From CAXBMB01 sp052078155 (GTDB lineage: Bacteria > Pseudomonadota > Alphaproteobacteria > Kiloniellales > DSM-21159): a stretch of DNA of 64,000 nt. Of the stretch, positions 61,518 through 64,000 are shown in pieces. A model generated the notes under the pieces. It searched no databases. It saw only the letters and a program-made list of their open reading frames with translations, and was not told where the DNA came from. The stretch covers positions 124,001 through 188,000 of the forward strand of contig JBQJBP010000003.1 in NCBI GenBank assembly GCA_052078155.1, given 5' to 3'. Position numbers and translations under genes: made by a program. Numbering within the stretch: the stretch's first letter is position 1; each line of letters begins with the position of its first letter.

Positions 61518-61613
61518 ATGTCACAGTTCAAATTAGCTGCTCTGGCCGGGTCATTTCTGTTTTTTGGCTCCAAAGCCGTTCCCTCAGCCCAGTCTTTGCG
61601 CCAGACTGGATGA
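61518..61613 (+). CDS. Possible 31-residue peptide, signal-peptide-like
   Basis: The frame begins ATG at 61518 with AAAGGA seven bases upstream and reads MSQFKLAALAGSFLFFGSK, then AVPSAQSLRQTG and TGA. It has the shape of a signal peptide (basic start, hydrophobic core, AQS at the end), so may be a very small secreted peptide, a leader, or the relic of a truncated exported protein. It is 28 bp before the DUF4169 gene. Confidence 0.35.
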   Translation: MSQFKLAALAGSFLFFGSKAVPSAQSLRQTG

Positions 61614-61641
61614 TAGTAAAGATCAATAGAAAGCAGATCTT

Positions 61642-61845
61642 ATGGCCGAAATTGTCAACCTTCGTCAGGCCCGCAAAGCCAGATCCCGCCGGGAAAAGGC
61701 CCTGAAGGCCGATGCCAACCGGCTGCAGTTTGGCCGCAGCAAAAGCGAAAAGCGTCAAACCCAGGACCAGCGCACACGCCAGGAAAGCCACCTGGACGGG
61801 CATAAGCTTCCAGGGGCGGAAAAATCGCCTGCTGACAAAGATTAG
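61642..61845 (+). CDS. DUF4169-family small basic protein
   Basis: 67 residues. The motif MAEIVNLRQARKARSRREK at the start and ANRLQFGRSKSEKR in the middle define DUF4169, a small alphaproteobacterial family. Very basic, soluble, probably helical; function unknown. A nucleic-acid role is only suggested by its charge. AGAAAG precedes the start. The gene lies between AsmA and an aminotransferase, not adjacent to fumC as in many relatives. Confidence 0.9.
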   Translation: MAEIVNLRQARKARSRREKALKADANRLQFGRSKSEKRQTQDQRTRQESHLDGHKLPGAEKSPADKD

Positions 61846-62019
61846 GATTGGCTTTCTCCCGCCAAAAGGCCAAACATTCTATCCAGGAGATCTGACCAGT
61901 ATTTTGAGGACAGGTCCCACCAGCTTTACTTCAGGAAAACCTGATTGATGACGTCCCGGTCAATTCATCTGGCTGCAGGACATATCCATTTTGCGTAACG
62001 ATCTGAGGGGGATTCAACC

Positions 62020-63219
62020 ATGACGCAGGAGCCGCGCTTTTCTGACCTTGTGGACCGCATGTCCGGAGACAAATCCGATGCCTGGGACATTCATTTTCAG
62101 GCCATGGCCCGCAAAGACAGAGGCGAGAAAACCCTGGCGCTGACCGTCGGCGATACCGATTACGCCTCCCCTTCTTGCGCCATTGATGCCGCCGTTGCAG
62201 CTCTCCACGACGGGCAGACAAGGTACACCGATATTCTGGGGGAACCAGCCACCCGCGCCGCTCTGGCCCGCTGGTATGAAAAGAAAAGCGGCCTGCCGAC
62301 TAAAGCTGAGCAGGTGGTGCTGACCTTCGGCGCCCAAAACGCGGTTTTTAACAGTTTGCTCTGTCTGGCCGGAACCGGGGACGAAGTTCTTGTGCCGGAA
62401 CCTCTCTATGTCACCTATCCCGGCGTCGCCGCGGCCTGTGGTGCGATCGCGGTAGCGACCCCCAGTTCTGCAGAAAAGAACTTTCATCTGGATCTGGATG
62501 CCCTGGAAGCAGCGGTCACGCCGCGCAGTCGGGTGATCCTGATTGCCTCCCCCTCTAATCCCGGTGGCGCTGTGATGAGCTACGAGGAATGGTCGCGGGT
62601 GGGGGAAATCGCTGAAAAGCACAATCTGTGGGTTGTGGCTGATGAGGTTTACTGCGGACTGGTGTTTGACGGACGCCATGTGTCTGCCGCTGAAATTCCC
62701 AGTTTGCGAAACCGCTCAGTGGTGCTGGGCTCTCTGTCCAAGTCCCATGCCATGGCCGGTTGGCGTCTGGGCTGGATCATCTGCCCACCCAACAGCAGCC
62801 TGCCCGTAGCCCTTTTCAAACTGATGCTGGCCAACACCAATGGTCAGGCAGGCTTCCTGCAGGCCGGTCTGATTGCCGCCTTGGAAGAGGAGCCGGACGC
62901 TCTGCCGGGCATGGTTGAGAGTTATCGCAACCGACGGGATCGACTGGCACAAAAACTGGCGCAAGCCCCCAACATCATCTGCCGGAAACCGGAAGGGGGC
63001 ATGTTTCTCCTGCTTGATGTCCGCCAAACGGGTCTCAGCCCTTACAGTTTTGCCGAACGCTTGCTGAACGAAACCGGGGTGGGTTTGTTGCCTGCCGATG
63101 GATTCGGGGCCTGCACTGCCGGGCATCTGCGGCTCAATCTGGGGGTGCCAGATGAGGTCATTGATGAGGCCGGGCAGCTGATCCTGGAGTTTGCCCAGGC
63201 TCTGGCAGCAATCAGCTAA
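62020..63219 (+). CDS. Class I/II PLP-dependent aminotransferase
   Basis: 399 residues. The PLP Lys is K241 in LGSLSKSHAMAGWRLGW; other anchors are FGAQNAVFNSLLC near 107, SPSNPGG near 180 (Asn contacts the cofactor) and VADEVYCGL near 210 (Asp and Tyr). The SKSHAMAGWR motif is typical of alphaproteobacterial arginine:pyruvate or aspartate-like transaminases, but the substrate cannot be fixed from sequence. GGGGG precedes the start. It fits the amino-acid catabolic theme of the window. Confidence 0.92.
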   Translation: MTQEPRFSDLVDRMSGDKSDAWDIHFQAMARKDRGEKTLALTVGDTDYASPSCAIDAAVAALHDGQTRYTDILGEPATRAALARWYEKKSGLPTKAEQVVLTFGAQNAVFNSLLCLAGTGDEVLVPEPLYVTYPGVAAACGAIAVATPSSAEKNFHLDLDALEAAVTPRSRVILIASPSNPGGAVMSYEEWSRVGEIAEKHNLWVVADEVYCGLVFDGRHVSAAEIPSLRNRSVVLGSLSKSHAMAGWRLGWIICPPNSSLPVALFKLMLANTNGQAGFLQAGLIAALEEEPDALPGMVESYRNRRDRLAQKLAQAPNIICRKPEGGMFLLLDVRQTGLSPYSFAERLLNETGVGLLPADGFGACTAGHLRLNLGVPDEVIDEAGQLILEFAQALAAIS

Positions 63220-63334
63220 CCCCCCGCCACATCTTTTTTGTCTTTGCTCAACAACTTGCCGCTTGAAAGCCCGGTTCCAAAGCGCGTAGTGTTGTTGGGC
63301 TTGGACCCCAAGCAATTGGCCCCCCTTTCAAGGG

Positions 63335-63508
63335 TTCGAACTCTGGGGGTTAATAGGGAATACGGAAGGGTCTACCCATCAGGGGATCTTTAGCCGTAGC
63401 TGCGCCCGCAACTGTAAACGGGGAATCCTGTGTGTGAAGCCACTGGCCAAGAGGCTGGGAAGGCAACACAGGGTGAAGATCCGACAGCCAGGAAACCTAC
63501 CAATTACC
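63335..63508 (+). promoter_or_regulatory. Cobalamin (AdoCbl) riboswitch
   Basis: Blocks in order: GGGGGTTAATAGGGAATACGG, GCCGTAGCTGCGCCCGCAAC then TGTAAACGG, GAAGCCACTGGCC, GGGAAGGC and GATCCGACAGCCAGGAAACC. It lies about 50 bp upstream of cbtB, the expected target. Confidence 0.96.
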
Positions 63509-63557
63509 ATCAATTTTGCCCAAACCGACGGGCGTCTTCGGTTATGGAGTACCTAAA

Positions 63558-63740
63558 ATGAACCTGTCTGCAACGACTACCAACACCGCAACACAGTCTC
63601 GCAGCTCCGCTGTTCTGGCAGCTTCCGTTGCCCTGTTGTTCGGCGTTTTCATGATTTACGGGATCGGCTTTGCCCAATCTCAGGAAGTTCACAACGCCGC
63701 GCACGACACGCGCCACGCCAACGCTTTCCCCTGCCACTAA
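63558..63740 (+). CDS. cbtB: CbtB-type cobalt transporter subunit
   Basis: 60 residues from the ATG at 63558. One membrane helix (AVLAASVALLFGVFMIYGIGF) and a His-rich C-terminal tail HNAAHDTRHANAFPCH, whose FPCH ending is diagnostic for CbtB and probably binds cobalt. It is controlled by the cobalamin riboswitch just upstream. CbtA, the usual multi-helix partner, is not seen in the remaining 260 bp: a hairpin and then a repeat-element copy follow instead. Confidence 0.93.
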   Translation: MNLSATTTNTATQSRSSAVLAASVALLFGVFMIYGIGFAQSQEVHNAAHDTRHANAFPCH

Positions 63741-63750
63741 GGCCCGGTTC

Positions 63751-63768
63751 AGCGGGAGCTTTCCCGCT
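63751..63768 (+). terminator. Terminator-like hairpin after cbtB
   Basis: AGCGGGA-n4-TCCCGCT with TTTCCCTCGTTT after it, 11 bp downstream of the cbtB stop. It suggests cbtB is transcribed alone. Confidence 0.6.
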
Positions 63769-63895
63769 TTCCCTCGTTTAAGTGAAGTAAGAAGGCTGCC
63801 CCCCACGGCCGGAGGGCTGGCCTTTTGCTGTTTCCTGCGCCAGAGGCTGATGGATCGGGATCTCTGATCCTGCTCTTGGCTAGGGGCAGCATCCT

Positions 63896-64000
63896 CAAGA
63901 GTCAAATCGGTTTAAGTGGACTCACTACGTGATAACACTTCAATCGTGAATTTGCCTCTTTTCAACGTTTTAGAGGATGATTCACGGTTTAGGTACAAGC
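63896..64000 (+). repeat. Dispersed 140-bp structured element, cut by the window end
   Basis: AAGAGTCAAATCGGTTTAAG through hairpin I, hairpin II (CGTGAATTTGCCTC...GAGGATGATTCACGG) to TTTAGGTACAAGC, 105 bp. The sequence is almost the consensus, so this is probably a recent copy. Confidence 0.92.

Overview
The window reads as chromosome of a marine alphaproteobacterium, probably in the Rhodospirillales/Kiloniellales range; genus and species cannot be told from the sequence. Supporting signs are a circularly permuted two-piece tmRNA with tag ANDNYAEARLAA, three-subunit PntAA/PntAB/PntB, small alphaproteobacterial families (DUF4169, RHH_4, CbtB), a very large one-chain indolepyruvate ferredoxin oxidoreductase, and a DddP-type DMSP lyase. 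No phage, plasmid, transposase, CRISPR array, rRNA or tRNA was seen.

Layout. 1-8 kb: an amino-acid/peptide scavenging block (unknown protein, M19 dipeptidase-like protein, aldehyde dehydrogenase with divergent LysR, gamma-glutamyltransferase-like protein, DddP). 8-11 kb: RTX protein, response regulator, sugar-nucleotide epimerase. 12-17 kb: indolepyruvate oxidoreductase and BenE-like transporter. 17-23 kb: repeat-bearing glycosyltransferase, diacylglycerol-kinase-like protein, trypsin-like protease fused to RTX repeats, lipoprotein. 23-29 kb: LysR/EamA pair and the pnt operon. 29-34.5 kb: membrane KAP NTPase, ABC1/UbiB kinase, secreted TPR protein. 35-41 kb: two tandem DUF2817 amidohydrolase/peptidase paralogs, then an amino-acid ABC transporter set without an ATPase but with an Ntn hydrolase, under a divergent LysR. 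41-47 kb: hemolysin-III protein, an unknown gene behind a cobalamin riboswitch, HdeD, Imm/SHOCT protein, thyX, ssrA, sspB. 47-56 kb: methyltransferase, tandem alpha/beta hydrolases, VOC protein with a divergent WYL regulator, TfoX-like protein, Na+/H+ antiporter with a cyclic-nucleotide domain. 55-64 kb: fumC, RHH protein, AsmA, DUF4169 protein, aminotransferase, cobalamin riboswitch and cbtB.

Much of the content fits use of peptides and amino acids: dipeptidase-like, GGT, M14-like and Ntn hydrolases release or process them, LysR-controlled transporters move them, and the aminotransferase, indolepyruvate oxidoreductase, aldehyde dehydrogenase and fumarase carry the carbon onward. Transhydrogenase supplies NADPH.

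The most striking non-gene signal is a dispersed element of about 140 bp. There are seven near-full copies (one cut by the window end), five clear partial copies and two doubtful ones. It has CTAGAG...CTCTAG ends and folds, on paper, into a closing stem with three hairpins. Substitutions between copies preserve pairing. Its ends supply the stop codons of two genes and lie against the ribosome binding sites of two others. I could not check whether it has been described.
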